Origin: Aquanectria penicillioides
Lineage: Eukaryota; Ascomycota; Sordariomycetes; Hypocreales; Nectriaceae
Reading direction: 5' to 3'
Length of the DNA: 64,000 nt
Assembly: GCA_003415625.1 (NCBI GenBank)
Contig: PYIU01000002.1
Location: 3,038,001 to 3,102,000 of the forward strand
This document shows, piece by piece, positions 1 through 11,195 of this stretch. The position numbers were made by a program, and so were the translations under genes. Each line of letters opens with the position of its first letter. Positions within the stretch are counted from its first letter, which is position 1. The notes under the pieces were generated by a model. The model saw nothing but the letters and a program-made list of their open reading frames with translations, did not search any database and was not told the DNA's origin.

Positions 1-837
1 AGGGGCCAGCGGCCTGGGGCTGTCGCGCATTCGCGTCGGCTGCCGTTAGTGTCACCGACAGTTTGTCCATGCAATCTCGAAGGACCTGCCGGCCCAATGT
101 ACCACCTACCTCAGCCTCCTAAGTACCTAATTAACTCCCGCCCACCCTTATTATTACCAGTATTTTTAGGGACCAGAAGAGGGGGCAGACACTTACAGCG
201 GGGGGTTTCCCTCCACTAAAGCATAACCCATGTGAAGCCCATCCACGTCCTGTCGTTCGGTCTTGCATCATCACCTAGCACTCGCTCGTCTCGTCCATTC
301 ACTCTCCTCCCTCTTCATTCAACCCATAATCCTCCCTTCTCCTTCTCTCTATGCGCGCGCGCTTGGCTTCCGTTGCTTCTACTCGCTGCGTTCTTCATTC
401 TGTCCTTTTTTAACCGAGTTTTTTCTTCTCTTTCTTTTGTTTCGTTCTTGATAATCTCCGTAAGTCTCCTTTCCCAACCGGGTTGCTCTCAACTCGCGCT
501 CCGCCTTTCTCTCTCCACCTTGTTCTGGTCCCCTTCTCCTCTGCGCTGCCGCATCGCCGGTCACCGAAGCCAGGCTAACCATAGCTTCAACTCGAGACAG
601 CCTCTCCTCCCTTCTCTTGGCCTTTTTCCTGCTCCGTTCGGCCACGACAATCTCTCCATAGATCCTTCCTCGATTCGGTTTCGACTTCAGCTTGTCGCCT
701 CAGGCCTAGCTCTTCCTCAGCTAGGTCGCGCCATCTTTCGCCGTCCCCGACCTTTTAGATTTCGTCCAACGCCGCAACGCATCCTCCCCTTCCTCCGTAA
801 TAGATTGATCCCCTCGCCAGGGGCCTGCATCCCAAAC
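1..837. other. upstream region of the CCCH/Smr gene
   Basis: No gene is supported here. The sequence from about 230 to 837 is strongly CT-rich on the + strand (runs of ttctct, ctcctcc), as in promoters and 5' leaders of filamentous fungi. It stays open in the frame of the downstream gene but offers no in-frame ATG before 838, so the open frame is treated as leader. Confidence 0.5.
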
Positions 838-3209
838 ATGGTCTCCGACGAGCACTATGAGATGTGCTTGCCCATCCTACGGGATGCCACGCTCGAAGAC
901 GAGGATAAGACAGACAAACTGGAGGAAATGTTTCGCAGAGAGACCAATCTGACCGGCACTTCGCTCGACAACGCCATCCTAGATGCTCTGTGGCGCTATC
1001 GCGACGGCGGCGGGAGCTCCACGTCGCCGCCTCCTATCCGCCAAACTATCCTGCGACGTCCCTCTCCGGCATCATGGCGCGGTTCGCCAACTCCCCTCTC
1101 TGGCTCCCCAAGGCTCGCTGTCAGCCCCCTAGCTCCTCCCGGCTTTGTCCCGTCCACCTTTGGTCGGGGCAAGTCTTCTGCAGCTTCGCCCTTCTCGTCA
1201 CCAAGAGCTTCACCGCGCCTTGCTCTTGCGACCCCTGTGATCCCTCATAGTCCTAACCTGAACGCGTACGAGTTCGCAACCGACCCGACCCCTGCCACTG
1301 AGATCCTGGGCGAATACCAAACTGAGAATGTCGAGTGGCTTGTTAGCGATGATGCTGCTAGCGTGACTTCGTCTGTCGGAACCTCCAGCAACTTGAATGC
1401 TGCCGCTCCTGAGTTTTCCTCCATGTCAGGCCAGTCGTCTGACATGTCGCCGTATGACATGTTGCGATCCATCCTCGGTCAAGCCAGAACCGACGAGGAG
1501 ATTGAGGCTGCGTTGGCCGTTCACGGATATGACCTGAGTGCAACCATTGTGTCGATCATGGAAAGCCAGAACCAAGATGGCGGCGTGTCTCTTGCGCCCG
1601 CTGATGAGCCCAAGAATGTGCTAATTGGAAAGTCTGTATCTACCGAAGGCCGCCCATCCACGCCTCTCGGACAACAAAAGTCTGGGGTCATCTGCAAGTT
1701 CTACATGTCGACCGGCCAATGCCTCCGTGCAGACTGTCGCTTCAGTCATGACCTCAGTAACCATTTGTGCAAGTGAGTCGATCTCGTCCAGTCAAGCCAG
1801 TGTTGGTGATTTGTCCTAACCAAGTTGTTGCTTTGTTTTGTTCAGATATTGGGTAATGGGCAATTGTCTTGCTGGAGAAACATGTATCTTCTCACATGAT
1901 CCGGCCAAGCTTGTGAATAACCTCTCTCTTGATGGGTCAAGTACGCCACCATCCAAGGGCAGGGCAGCCTACAGCTTCAAGATCTGAACTCATTCCCTCT
2001 CTACAACCTGGAACTCCAGACCAATTTAGTGCATTTGCTGGAGGCGGCAATTTGCCATCAGTCGGCATTACTCCACCGCCTGGTTTGAAACATTTCCACG
2101 GAACTGAAAGCCCCCGAGCGCGATCCCGACCTGGCAGCCGACACCAAGCTAAAGACTCGGGTGTTTCTGCCCCAGCGTTTGACGATAATGACGCCTTCCC
2201 CTCGCTCGGGTCCGCATCTGCAAAGCAAGGTAAGAAACACCACGGTAAGCGTGGCGGTCATGGGCACGGGCACAAGGAGAACTTTGCTCCGAGCTCACTC
2301 GCCGATATTGTCAAAATGTCTCCCTCTCCAACCCCCGGCTCTCCTCGTCCCGAGTCTAAGAAGGTGGGACGCAATGGTGTGGCAGCCGGACAGAGGAATG
2401 GGGAGAATAGCCCTGCGGCTCAGGCTATTTCAAGCCCCAAGCACGTTCCCTGGCTAGAGACGGGAGAGCGGGCCAATAAAGCGTATCTGAAGGCTCGCCA
2501 AGAGGCTATTAAGCACGGCGGCCTTCGTAACAAGTTTCTACAAAGGTTCGTGCTTCACACTTCTTCCCAGGCCCTCTTTACGCCCCCCCCCTTTGAACAT
2601 ATTGCCTGAACAGGCCCCTCCACGTGTGCTTTGGGTATGTGACTAATCATGTGCAACAGTGCTGCACAAGCATGGAACCGCAATGATGCTAGGGCCGCCA
2701 AGGCTCTCAGTCTGCGAGGACAGAGCGAGAACGACCTGATGCGAAAGGCGCATCGAGAGGCAGCACGGGAGCTGTACGAGGAACGCAACAAGGGCAATTC
2801 GAGTAGCCTGGAGCTCTACGTTGACCTGCACGGGCTTCACCCCGAGGAAGCCGTCGAGTACCTGGAGAAGGTCCTGATGGAGAACAGCAAGGAGCCTCGG
2901 CCCATCTACGCCATCACCGGATCTGGACACCACAGCAAGAATGGCAAAGACAAGGTGGGCAGGGCAATCCGCAACTTCCTCAATGAGTGGCGGTACGCGT
3001 ACCGGGAGTTCTCGGTGCCGGGAGACCGCAACAACATGGGAGGGATCTTGGGCATCGACGCACGCAGCTGGGATAAGTCGCTCGCAAGAGAGGCAGCGGA
3101 CGAAGAGAAGGAAGAGGTCGATATCCTGAGCCAGGGCGTCGAGATCGGCGACGGCAAGGTGCGGCTGCTTGTGCGAGATCCCCCCAAGGGTCCCAGCGGT
3201 CGGCGATGA
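838..3209 (+). CDS. CCCH zinc finger, CUE-like, DUF1771 and Smr domain protein
   Basis: Exons 838-1772, 1846-2545 and 2660-3209, with GT-AG introns of 73 and 114 nt. ATG 838 is the first in-frame ATG. Order of parts: N-terminal helical region; a CUE-like segment (YDMLRSILGQARTDEEIEAA, about residue 200-240); two adjacent CCCH fingers (CKFYMSTGQCLRADCRFSH, then a second one across intron 1 ending in FSHD); a disordered middle; a DUF1771 helix pair (RNDARAAKALSLRGQ onward); and a C-terminal Smr domain with DLHGLHPEEAV and a GSGHHS loop. Smr domains are often RNA endonucleases, and the combination resembles Cue2/N4BP2-type proteins of mRNA quality control; a role here is inferred. The frame breaks between about 1913 and 2000. 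Either a 55-nt intron (1913-1967) with a weak donor is spliced, or two bases are missing. Length is about 709 or 728 aa accordingly. Confidence 0.85.
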
Positions 3210-4348
3210 CCAGCCGGGATAGAAAGCAGTAAAATTCGTAAATCAAAAGATTCACTCACATTCATATAGAGGTTTTGGTCGAAGCTGATGATGTAAGCGT
3301 GACGTGACGTGACGTGACGGATGTGAAGGTTGGGGACTGGTTTACTTGGTGCATCTAATACGTACGTAGTAGGATGGAGGGAAGAGGCTTGCTTGTTTGA
3401 ATCGATCTAGATTGCTGCCAGGGAAGGCCCCCCTACCGGCCGCACCACCCCGGAAAGCAACTACCTACAGGTCTCTCTATTACGGGGAGGTATCTGTACT
3501 ACGGTATGGAGACGGTGCTGTAGTTACCGAATTGCTCACCATGGAGGCCAGCTTGGGGTGGTACAGCAGGGCGCTGGTGCGCTCTCAGAAGGTTCCCCAG
3601 TCTCAGTAAACGGTTAAATGGCAGCCCGGCGCTGCCGCCCAGGGGGGTGCGTCAATCGCCTGAAGGGGGCATCGCTGACGCTAACTTGCAACCAAAGCAA
3701 CCCACACAACGTCATGCAAACACACGAATCAACGGCACCCAATCCATCACCACCCTCCGTGTCTCGCTCCCCATCGCCCGTCCCAAACCCATCTGCTTCT
3801 CTCCCTTCTGTCACGTCTAATCAAACCTCTTTTTTTCTTCTCTTCCTCCTCCTCGTCCGCGCTACTCAGCTCAGGTTGTTATCGCAATCCGTAGAACAAA
3901 AAGATAACTTTTTTTTTTCTTTTCTTCTTTTTTTTTTTTTTTTTTTTTTGAAGGGTCTTCATGCCTGCTGACGTTGTCAATTCCCCCACGCCGCCGCCTG
4001 TCGTCCGATAACCTCCGCCTCGCAAGTCCGACTCTCCGCGCGTTCCGATCTTGATACACTGCTGCGCTGCATAGGTAGCTAATAAGCTACACCACGCATA
4101 CTACTACCTTGTCGCATCAGCATCAGCATGGCTGTGTAGGCTCGGCGCTCCCAACACCACACGACATTGCGCCAAAAGGCAAGCTGGGGGACCCTGCGTC
4201 TTCTTCACTTTCCCACAAGCTTCTAACCCTCTTTCTTCTCTCACCAACGCTCTCTGTCTCTCTCCATCTCCCTCCCATTCTCCCTCTCTCGCAGACGTTC
4301 CACCAGCGGCGTCGTCGCCAAGCTCGAACCAACCACCATTCAGCCAAG
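3210..4348. other. intergenic: 3' end of the Smr gene and TVP38 promoter
   Basis: No gene is seen. It holds a short GTGAC tandem repeat (about 3299-3319), poly-T and CT-rich tracts around 3830-3950, and a CT-rich leader (4200-4300) before the TVP38 start. Confidence 0.5.
3299..3319. repeat. GTGAC pentanucleotide tandem repeat
   Basis: Four consecutive copies of GTGAC lie about 90 bp past the stop of the Smr protein gene. It is probably a simple microsatellite. It contains overlapping TGACGTGA (CRE-like) words, but nothing shows that they are used. Confidence 0.7.
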
Positions 4349-5528
4349 ATGCCGGCTGACTACAGTTCCACCGCCCACGCCCTCTCGCTGTCGCCCTCGC
4401 GCGGATCATCGCCATCGCCATCGCTCCCGCCTTGGTCCTCGTCGTCCACCGCCCGCCGCCGCCTGTCCAACCCGCTTGGCCGCCCGAGCCATGGCTCCCA
4501 CTCGTTCGCCGGCCGCATCGTGGCCCAGGTGCAGCTCCTCGGCGAGCAGGTCTTCAAGATGTTCATGCGCCTGACGCCGCTGCAGCGCGTCCTCGCCATC
4601 CTGGGCCTCGCCGCCGTGGGCGCATTGGGAATTGTCGGCATCATTTACTCGCACGCCTTCTTCGCCTGGCTGGGCCCCGTCGCCGAGAAGTGGCGCGAGC
4701 TGCCCGCCGGTTGGATCCTGGTCTTCCTCTTGATATTCATCACTTCGTTTCCCCCATTGTCGGCTACTCCACCGCCGCCACCATCTCCGGCTTTGTCTAC
4801 GGGTTCCCCTGGGGATGGCCCGTCGTCTCCGCCGGCTGCACCCTCGGCGCTCTCGGTGCCTTCATGGCGAGCCGGACCATCCTCAGCGGCTACGTCGACC
4901 GCATGGTCGGCAAGGACAGTCGCTTCGTGGCCCTTGGTCAGGTCCTGCGCCAAGAAGGCATCTGGTATCTGACGGCCATTCGCTTCTGCCCGCTGCCCTT
5001 CAGTCTTAGCAACGGCTTCCTGGCTACCATTCCCAGCATTACTCCCCTGGCTTTTACGCTTTCCACCGCACTATCCAGGTACGTCGTAATATCACACTTC
5101 AAGCCTTGAGCCCCCGTAGCTAACACCATGTCAACAGCCCCAAGCTCCTGGTTCACGTCTTCATCGGCAGCCGCCTGGCCCTTCTTGCCGAGAACGGCGA
5201 CAAAATGTCTGCCGGCGCCAAGGCCATCAACTATTTAAGCATGGCCATTGGCGGCGCCGTCGGCTTGGGTGTTGGCTATGTCATCTATCGCCGTACCATG
5301 GCTCGCGCTGCCGAGCTCTCCCGCGAGGAAACCCACGGCATTGCCGCTGAGGAGGGTGGTGCTGGATACGAAGATGCCGACTCTACAACGCTCATGGATC
5401 CCGAGGACGCCGCTGTCCTCATGTCCGACGACGACATTTCACTATGGGAGAGAGATGCGGGTCTCTACCACGATGATGATGAGGACGAGGATGAAGACGA
5501 AACCGACAAGAAGAGAAATCAGGACTAG
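4349..5528 (+). CDS. TVP38: Golgi membrane protein TVP38 (VTT/SNARE-associated family), one-base frame break
   Basis: Exons 4349-5078 and 5138-5528 (59-nt intron). The product is a polytopic VTT/DedA-superfamily protein of Golgi/endosomal membranes. Visible parts: a Ser/Pro-rich cytosolic N-terminus, a first hydrophobic helix (RVLAILGLAAVGALGIVGII), then the VTT core with GYSTAATISGFVYGFPWGW, GALGAFMASR and RFCPLPFSLSNG, a last helix (AIGGAVGLGVGYVIYRR) and a very acidic tail rich in Asp-Asp-Glu. The family core is read only if the frame changes inside the C-run at 4751-4755: before it the frame gives ...FITSFPP, after it IVGYST. One missing C explains this exactly. No intron fits, because both sides are contiguous family sequence. 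With the base restored the protein would be 373 aa. The gene is either a sequencing artefact or truly broken; I favour an artefact. Confidence 0.88.
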
Positions 5529-6036
5529 AAACGTTGCTTTCATGAGCTAGCTCAAGAAGAAAGAACCATGTATCAATGACAAGCAAGGCTACTACTAATG
5601 ATCCGGGTGGGTTTTCCATGTATGAGACGGGGTACAGAGTTTATGGGTTAGATGGCGTTTTCTTGGACATGCTTTTTTTTCCTCACTTACGTTACACTAC
5701 TACAAGACAGGGTGCGGTTTCACAGTGTAGATGTTAGAAAAGATGGTAATATAAAACCTTGCGGCATCGATTCATGTTTGATTGCAGCCTCAAATTCAAA
5801 GTTGGATATCAAGTCGCCAATAGCTCCACCATTGTTTGGTCTCGTCTCAGGATAAAAACAAATTCCAATCTTTACAAAAGCCAATAATTGTTTGTAGCAA
5901 CGCTTCGTGTGAGATTCCCGTCTCAATTGTAGTTTCCCGGTAACGCCATCGCTTATGCATTCTTGTTGAAACCCAAACCGACAACCCAAAAATAAAAGAG
6001 CAAAAAGGAAAAAAAAAATACAAATAATGAACAGCT
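5529..6036. other. convergent 3' regions
   Basis: AT-richer sequence between the stops of two converging genes. It presumably holds both 3' UTRs and poly(A) sites. Nothing else was recognised. Confidence 0.5.
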
Positions 6037-8015
6037 TCACTGGTTCCCACGATACTGATTCATGAACTGAATAGCTTGGTCTATGGGGTATCCGATAAAC
6101 ACGGGGCCTGTGAAGATCATCTGGGGCATGTTGCCGACACCCTTCGCCATATCAGGGTTGATAAAGGCAGGTGGAGGTGGAGGAACAGTTGATTGTTGAG
6201 GTGGAGCATCTTCCTTCGGCGAAGTAAAGGGTGGCATTTCAGGAGCGACATGTGTGGTGGAGGGTTGAGCACCATGCCCAGGAGGAGGCATGCCCCCAAA
6301 GGCTGCTAACTTGGTGTGGTCAAAGGGGCATTTCCCACCAGTCTTCTTAGTAGGAGTCCGTGTGCTGTGGATACTCGCTGCTGGGCTCGGCATTCGTACA
6401 GGCGCAGGCGGTGGCGAGACGAGCTGGTCGGCGTCGACTCCCAATGGTTCGTAACGTGGCACGGAGATACCCCAGGGGCGGCTGGGCGATTCTCCTACTC
6501 GAACCTCCTTCAGCGGGCGATCAAAGTGACTAAGGCGTTCGTTGTCCACCTGGGTGTCGTCAGGGTCAGAGTTGGCGCTGACGGCTTGGGCCCAGTTTTC
6601 AACCCTTTCATTCGGTGCTTGCACCACATCACTCGGTCGGGGCGGCCCATCTTCTTCAGCCTCGGGTAGCATTGGTTGGTGCAGCTGGCCTAGACCTTCG
6701 ATCATGCTCACGAGGTCGCCATATTTAGAGTCTAGTTTTTTGACCTGGTCCTCATCACGCTGGTACCGTCGCAAACAAATTTCATGGCTGCGGGGAAGTT
6801 CATGCTTGTGCGTCTCAACATAATGTGCGATTTCTTCGGGCGAGTGCTTGTCCATATAGCGAATGGGGCACTTGCCCGTCGACGAGCCATTGGTGCGAGC
6901 GAGCTGGGACGTGGATTCTTCATACATGGCCGCACAGATGGGATCCATCGACTGGTGCGGAGTGGTATCTCTTATGTCATCGTGAGGGTTGTCGGAACCA
7001 ACGAGAGAGTCTGGCTTGGAAAATGGGCATTGAAGGTGACCCTTCTTTCCCTCGACCGTGAAGTCTTGTTCTAGTGCGGTGGACATGGATGATTGGGGGT
7101 GGGAAAGCTGCGATGAGGTGTCTCTGCTAGAGCCTGTAGTCTTACTCGCTTCGCCCAGCGAGGCAAGCTGGTTGGCTACACGGCGACCGTCACGGATGAC
7201 GAGTGCAATGTGGTGCTGGGAGTTTGGGTCGTAAGACCTGGGGAGAGGTACAGGAAGTGAGTTGTCCACGGGAGAATACGATGGAAGCTGAAGCTTGGCC
7301 AACGTGTCGGCTATTTCAGGCGCCGCCGGGGCATATTTGTCGGCGAGGTATTGAAACTGTTTGTCGTGTTGCGTCAGCATGGAAGGCATGCCTGGGCCTC
7401 GTTTTGTCTTGTTTTCGATGGTGGCGGGCGTGGGCGATGGGTTTGTTTGTACGGAGGAAGAAGAGAGGGGAAAGGAAAAGTGCAAAGGGGGTTAGAATCG
7501 TCAGGTATCAGAGGGTTGTAAGGTGTCAATCTCCGCAATTGAGCCAGACGGCCGCATGCTCTTGATCTAGAGCTAATGATAACTCATCATGCTGACGCGA
7601 CCCTTTAAGCCCAAAACCTGCCTGCACCCACCCGAGAGCTCCGGTATCGCCGAGGCGGTTCGGAGAGAAGAAGGCACAATGGATGGCAAGGCAGGTTAGG
7701 GAGGGTCTTTTCGGAAGGGGGTATGGGGATTATGCGTGGCGTGGGCATGGGCATGGGTAATTTGATTTGAAATCCAACCAAAGGGCGCTCAGAGTTGGGA
7801 GGGAAATGGGTGGGAGGCTACCGGTATGTATGTACCTCGCCAAAAAGGAATAAAACGAAATAAAATAGAAGAAATAAAATAAAATGACTTACCTGCTCAT
7901 GAGCAAAGCGCAGCTTGTGTTCCAGGACGGTCTTGCGATCCGTCAGCGTCTGGACCTCATCGGCAAGGGCGTTAAAAGCATCCGCCAGCGAGTGCGCAAG
8001 ATGGATATGGGCCAT
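6037..8015 (-). CDS. conserved-looking protein with Cys-Pro motifs, function unknown
   Basis: Exon 1 is 8015-7893 (ATG at 8015, donor GTAAGT). The simplest exon 2 is 7356-6037, giving 480 aa and a smooth junction HEQ/FQYLADKYAP in phase 0. The first 60 residues are predicted helical (LADAFNALADEVQTLTDR), probably coiled coil. Further on are a CPF motif (LQCPFSKPDS), a Cys/His-rich segment starting GKCPIRYMDKHSPEEIAHY and ending ELPRSHEICLRRY, and a late GKCPFDH. The middle segment could bind zinc (C, H, H, H, C in about 35 residues). The C-terminal half is Pro-rich. The implied intron is 536 nt, long for this window, and an in-frame ATG inside it near 7390 could serve as an alternative start. 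I do not recognise the family. Confidence 0.7.
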
Positions 8016-9485
8016 GCCCTATTCTTCTTTCCCTTTGCACTGAGCCCGAGCCCTTTTTACGCGTGCTGGTGATGAAGGGAAGAAGGGAGGAAGAAGTTGA
8101 AGGTAGGAGAAAGAGTTTGCTGAGAAGTTGGGTAGTCACGAATTGGAATTAGTGGGGAGCATGAATGGGGAGGCGACGGCAACCGGGGGCGGCGCCCCTT
8201 TCGGAGCGGGACGTGATTGGGCCGATCTGGTTGCTGCGGGGATCCGGCCGGACTGGCTTTTCAGGTGCGAGCAGGCGGCTCTCCTTTCGGCGACTTTAGC
8301 CCAGGTGAAGTTACTTTACAGCATAGGTACCTACCTAGGTAGGTAGGTAGCATGCCTTCGCCGTCTGCGATACCTACCTTAGGTAAGGTTGATAGGTAGG
8401 TGCCTAGGTAATCTACAGTAGGCTCCGGCGCTGGAATCTTGCCATGGGAGCGGAACGGGGTCCGGCGCAACTCGTTCGACGTCCAGGGCGCTTTGCGTCC
8501 GATGCAGCTCGGTTATACCTCACCGCAAGATGAATGACGTGCATGGTCAAAGGTCAAGCCCCTAGGCAAATCTCGCCTGTGACTTTACGTAGTGTGATTA
8601 TCACAAGCTCATCGTCAGAATCGAACACGCGATCGTTGCATGGATAGATATCCATCTTTACCTTGGCCTTCCGTGTCTCGGAGCCTTAATGGAGAATCCT
8701 TGTCCAGGGCTGACGCGGAGAGTCCGGTGCAAGCCGACATGCCATGTGCCGTCCACACATGGTGCATGTCGGAGTAGACTGTTTGGCCAACAAAGACCTT
8801 GGTTCGAGAGATCCCACGCATGCGTCCCCTTCAGACGCAATATACAACCCACGACGAACGGACCATGGTTTAATGCTCTATACCACATTCCCGTCTCATC
8901 CATGGCGGATGCTGAGATATCCCCGCATCTGCTGGTACTGCCGGGGCCACTGCCAACTCTAAGTCTCTAATTGGCATCACAGCTACCCTATACTGAACCA
9001 ACTTCCTAAATGGGATCATCATGCCCCAATGGACCAAAGGACCAAGGCAATCCTTGGTCTCTCGTGAGACGTGAGGCCATGAGATGACAAGAACCTCCCA
9101 GTTTCGACATGCTGTTGTGAGAACCACGTTACCCATATGCAGAGTAGCGTGTAAGCTCATCCTCCACTCACTGAGCGACCCGCAGATAGTACATGCGTGC
9201 CCGTCCCGTCTACCAAGGCGGGCGATCCACCCGGCCTCAGTCAACTCCACGGCGGGACAATTATATATTATAACTCATCGATCTGACGTTCGAACTAGTC
9301 TCTCTCGCCATCACCCTCAAAACGGCCACAGTTACGACATCAAGAGTGCGAGACGCACTAGTTGAAACGCCGGGCGCTGCAAGACAACACCATCAATCGA
9401 CTGTTAGTGGCTGACATCCCCGTGTGAGCCCCGCCTCCAACATCAACCATCACCGCTCTACGCATCACGCACCACGCCCTTCGCC
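8016..9485. other. divergent promoter region, no gene
   Basis: About 1.5 kb between two divergently transcribed genes. It contains the TAGG/CCTA palindromic cluster at 8324-8411. No open frame here has codon or domain support. Confidence 0.5.
8324..8411. repeat. clustered TAGGTA/TACCTA palindromic repeats
   Basis: A first arm (about 8324-8350) of repeated taggta/cctagg words is followed after some 20 bp by tacctacctt and taggtaggtgcctaggta (8371-8411). The two arms are partly complementary and could form a hairpin. Similar clusters occur near 33706-33762 and 26810-26905. Confidence 0.75.
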
Positions 9486-10907
9486 ATGGCATCCTCGGGC
9501 CCGGCCATTCTGGATATTCCACCAGCAAAGCTCGTCAGCAGCATATCCCACGTCCTCCCGGGCCAGCTTCTTGTCACCGAGCTCTTTTTCCAAGTGCCGC
9601 TCGACTACGCCAACAGCGACAGTGCCACAATCACCCTCTTTGCCCGTCGCGTCATAAAGCACGAGGTTCCCATCTTCCCTCCCGATGATGAGACGCCCGC
9701 GCCCAAGCCGTACATGGTTTTCCTCGAGGGCGGGCCCGGGTTTGGAAACCGGGAGCCCCAGGACCACCCGTTGACTCGTCCTCTTCTCGCTCGCGGATAC
9801 CAGCTGCTTCTGCTCGATCACCGTGGCGTGGGCCTGAGCACGCCAGTTAGCTCCGATATGCTCAAGATGGTGCCCGGCGGCCCGGAAGCTCAGGCCCGGT
9901 ATCTCGGCCTCATGCGCCAGGACAACACCGTCCGCGACTGCGAGGCCGTCCGGAAGTGCCTGACCGAGAACTGGCCCAAACCCAAGCAGCCCTGGTCCAT
10001 CTTCGGCCAGTCCTATGGCGGCTTCGTCGGTCTCTCGTACCTGTCCATGCATCCCGAGGGCCTCCGCGAGGTATTCTTGACCGGCGGCCTGGCTCCCGTG
10101 GGCAAGACCGTGGACCAGGTTTACGAGGCTACGTTCCGCCGTACATTGCAGCGCAACGAGGCCTACTATGCAAAGTTCCCAGAGGACGTTGAGAATGTTC
10201 GGAAGATTGTCGCCTACATTGAGAGCAAGGGAGGCAGCATACCCCTGCCAGCCGGTGGCGTTTTGACAGCCCCGCGTCTGCTAACCATGGGCATCTCGTT
10301 TGGTGGCCACGGCGGGTTCGACAATGTTCATTCGGCTCTCCTCCATCTCAAGACGTCGCTCGACCAGTTTGGCTTCCTTACCCGAGCTTCCCTGGCGCCG
10401 CTCGAAGGCTGGACTCCGCTGGATACCAACATCATCTACGCTATAATCCACGAGGCCATCTACTGCGACGGTCCCGGCTCGGCGTCTCGGTGGGCAGCCT
10501 TCCGTGTTGGAAAGACCCTCGAGTCCTTCCCCTGGCTCAACTCTGACACAAAGCTTTCTTCTATCTCTGGCCAGATTAACTTCTCTGGCGAGATGATGTT
10601 CCCCTTTCACTTTGAAACCTACCCCGAGCTGAGCGCTTTGCGTGAGGTCAGTGAGAAGTTGGCCGAGCGTGACGATTGGCCCGCCCTGTACAACCAAGAG
10701 ATGCTGCGTAACAACACCATCCCAGTCTACGCAGCATCTTACGTGGACGACATGTACGTTGACTACGACTTTGCCAAAGACACGGCCAGTCTTGTCAAGG
10801 GAACAAAGGTGTTTGAGACCAATGCCATGTATCATTCCGCCTTGCGCGCCAAATCAGAAGATGTTCTAACAAATCTCTTCAATTTACGAGACGATGTTAT
10901 GGATTAA
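9486..10907 (+). CDS. proline iminopeptidase-type alpha/beta hydrolase
   Basis: Single exon, 473 aa, ATG 9486. Serine hydrolase of the S33 prolyl aminopeptidase type, expected to release N-terminal proline from small peptides; the exact substrate is not shown by sequence. The oxyanion/lid signature GGPG is at residues 82-85 (LEGGPGFG), then LLLDHRGVGLST, and the nucleophile elbow GQSYGG with Ser176. A late Asp (ASYVDDMYVDYDF) and His (MYHSALR) fit the acid and base of the triad. No signal peptide or membrane segment is visible, so it is probably cytosolic. Length fits fungal members (about 450-500 aa). It is convergent with the BTB gene on its right. Confidence 0.9.
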   Translation: MASSGPAILDIPPAKLVSSISHVLPGQLLVTELFFQVPLDYANSDSATITLFARRVIKHEVPIFPPDDETPAPKPYMVFLEGGPGFGNREPQDHPLTRPLLARGYQLLLLDHRGVGLSTPVSSDMLKMVPGGPEAQARYLGLMRQDNTVRDCEAVRKCLTENWPKPKQPWSIFGQSYGGFVGLSYLSMHPEGLREVFLTGGLAPVGKTVDQVYEATFRRTLQRNEAYYAKFPEDVENVRKIVAYIESKGGSIPLPAGGVLTAPRLLTMGISFGGHGGFDNVHSALLHLKTSLDQFGFLTRASLAPLEGWTPLDTNIIYAIIHEAIYCDGPGSASRWAAFRVGKTLESFPWLNSDTKLSSISGQINFSGEMMFPFHFETYPELSALREVSEKLAERDDWPALYNQEMLRNNTIPVYAASYVDDMYVDYDFAKDTASLVKGTKVFETNAMYHSALRAKSEDVLTNLFNLRDDVMD

Positions 10908-11195
10908 GAGCGGCGGATGTTTGCATGGCAATTGATGAAACAACCTGGCCTTTTGATGGCAATTTGGAGTAAACGACATGATGGGTAACACAATACCGCC
11001 TGTATAGATAGCTTGATACCCCAAATGCAATACATGAGAATTTCCCAGAACAAAAACCCTGTGCTCAGAATCCAACTCCTTCAACCTTCAAGTGCAGAAT
11101 GCCCACCCAAATGACCTCCAAGTCGAAGATTAATCATATCCCGAGTCATCGGCCATGGACCAAATACTCAAAAAGCCTTGCAACCTCATTCCCTA

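Noticed and set aside
232..837. N-terminal extension of the CCCH/Smr protein
   Set aside because: In frame but without ATG and with CT-rich leader composition.
8605..8640. GAATCGAAC word resembling a reversed T arm
   Set aside because: Flanking bases do not form a 5-bp T stem and no A box was found.
9465..10052. Open frame of 195 codons on the minus strand
   Set aside because: Antisense to the iminopeptidase, whose catalytic motifs lie on the other strand.
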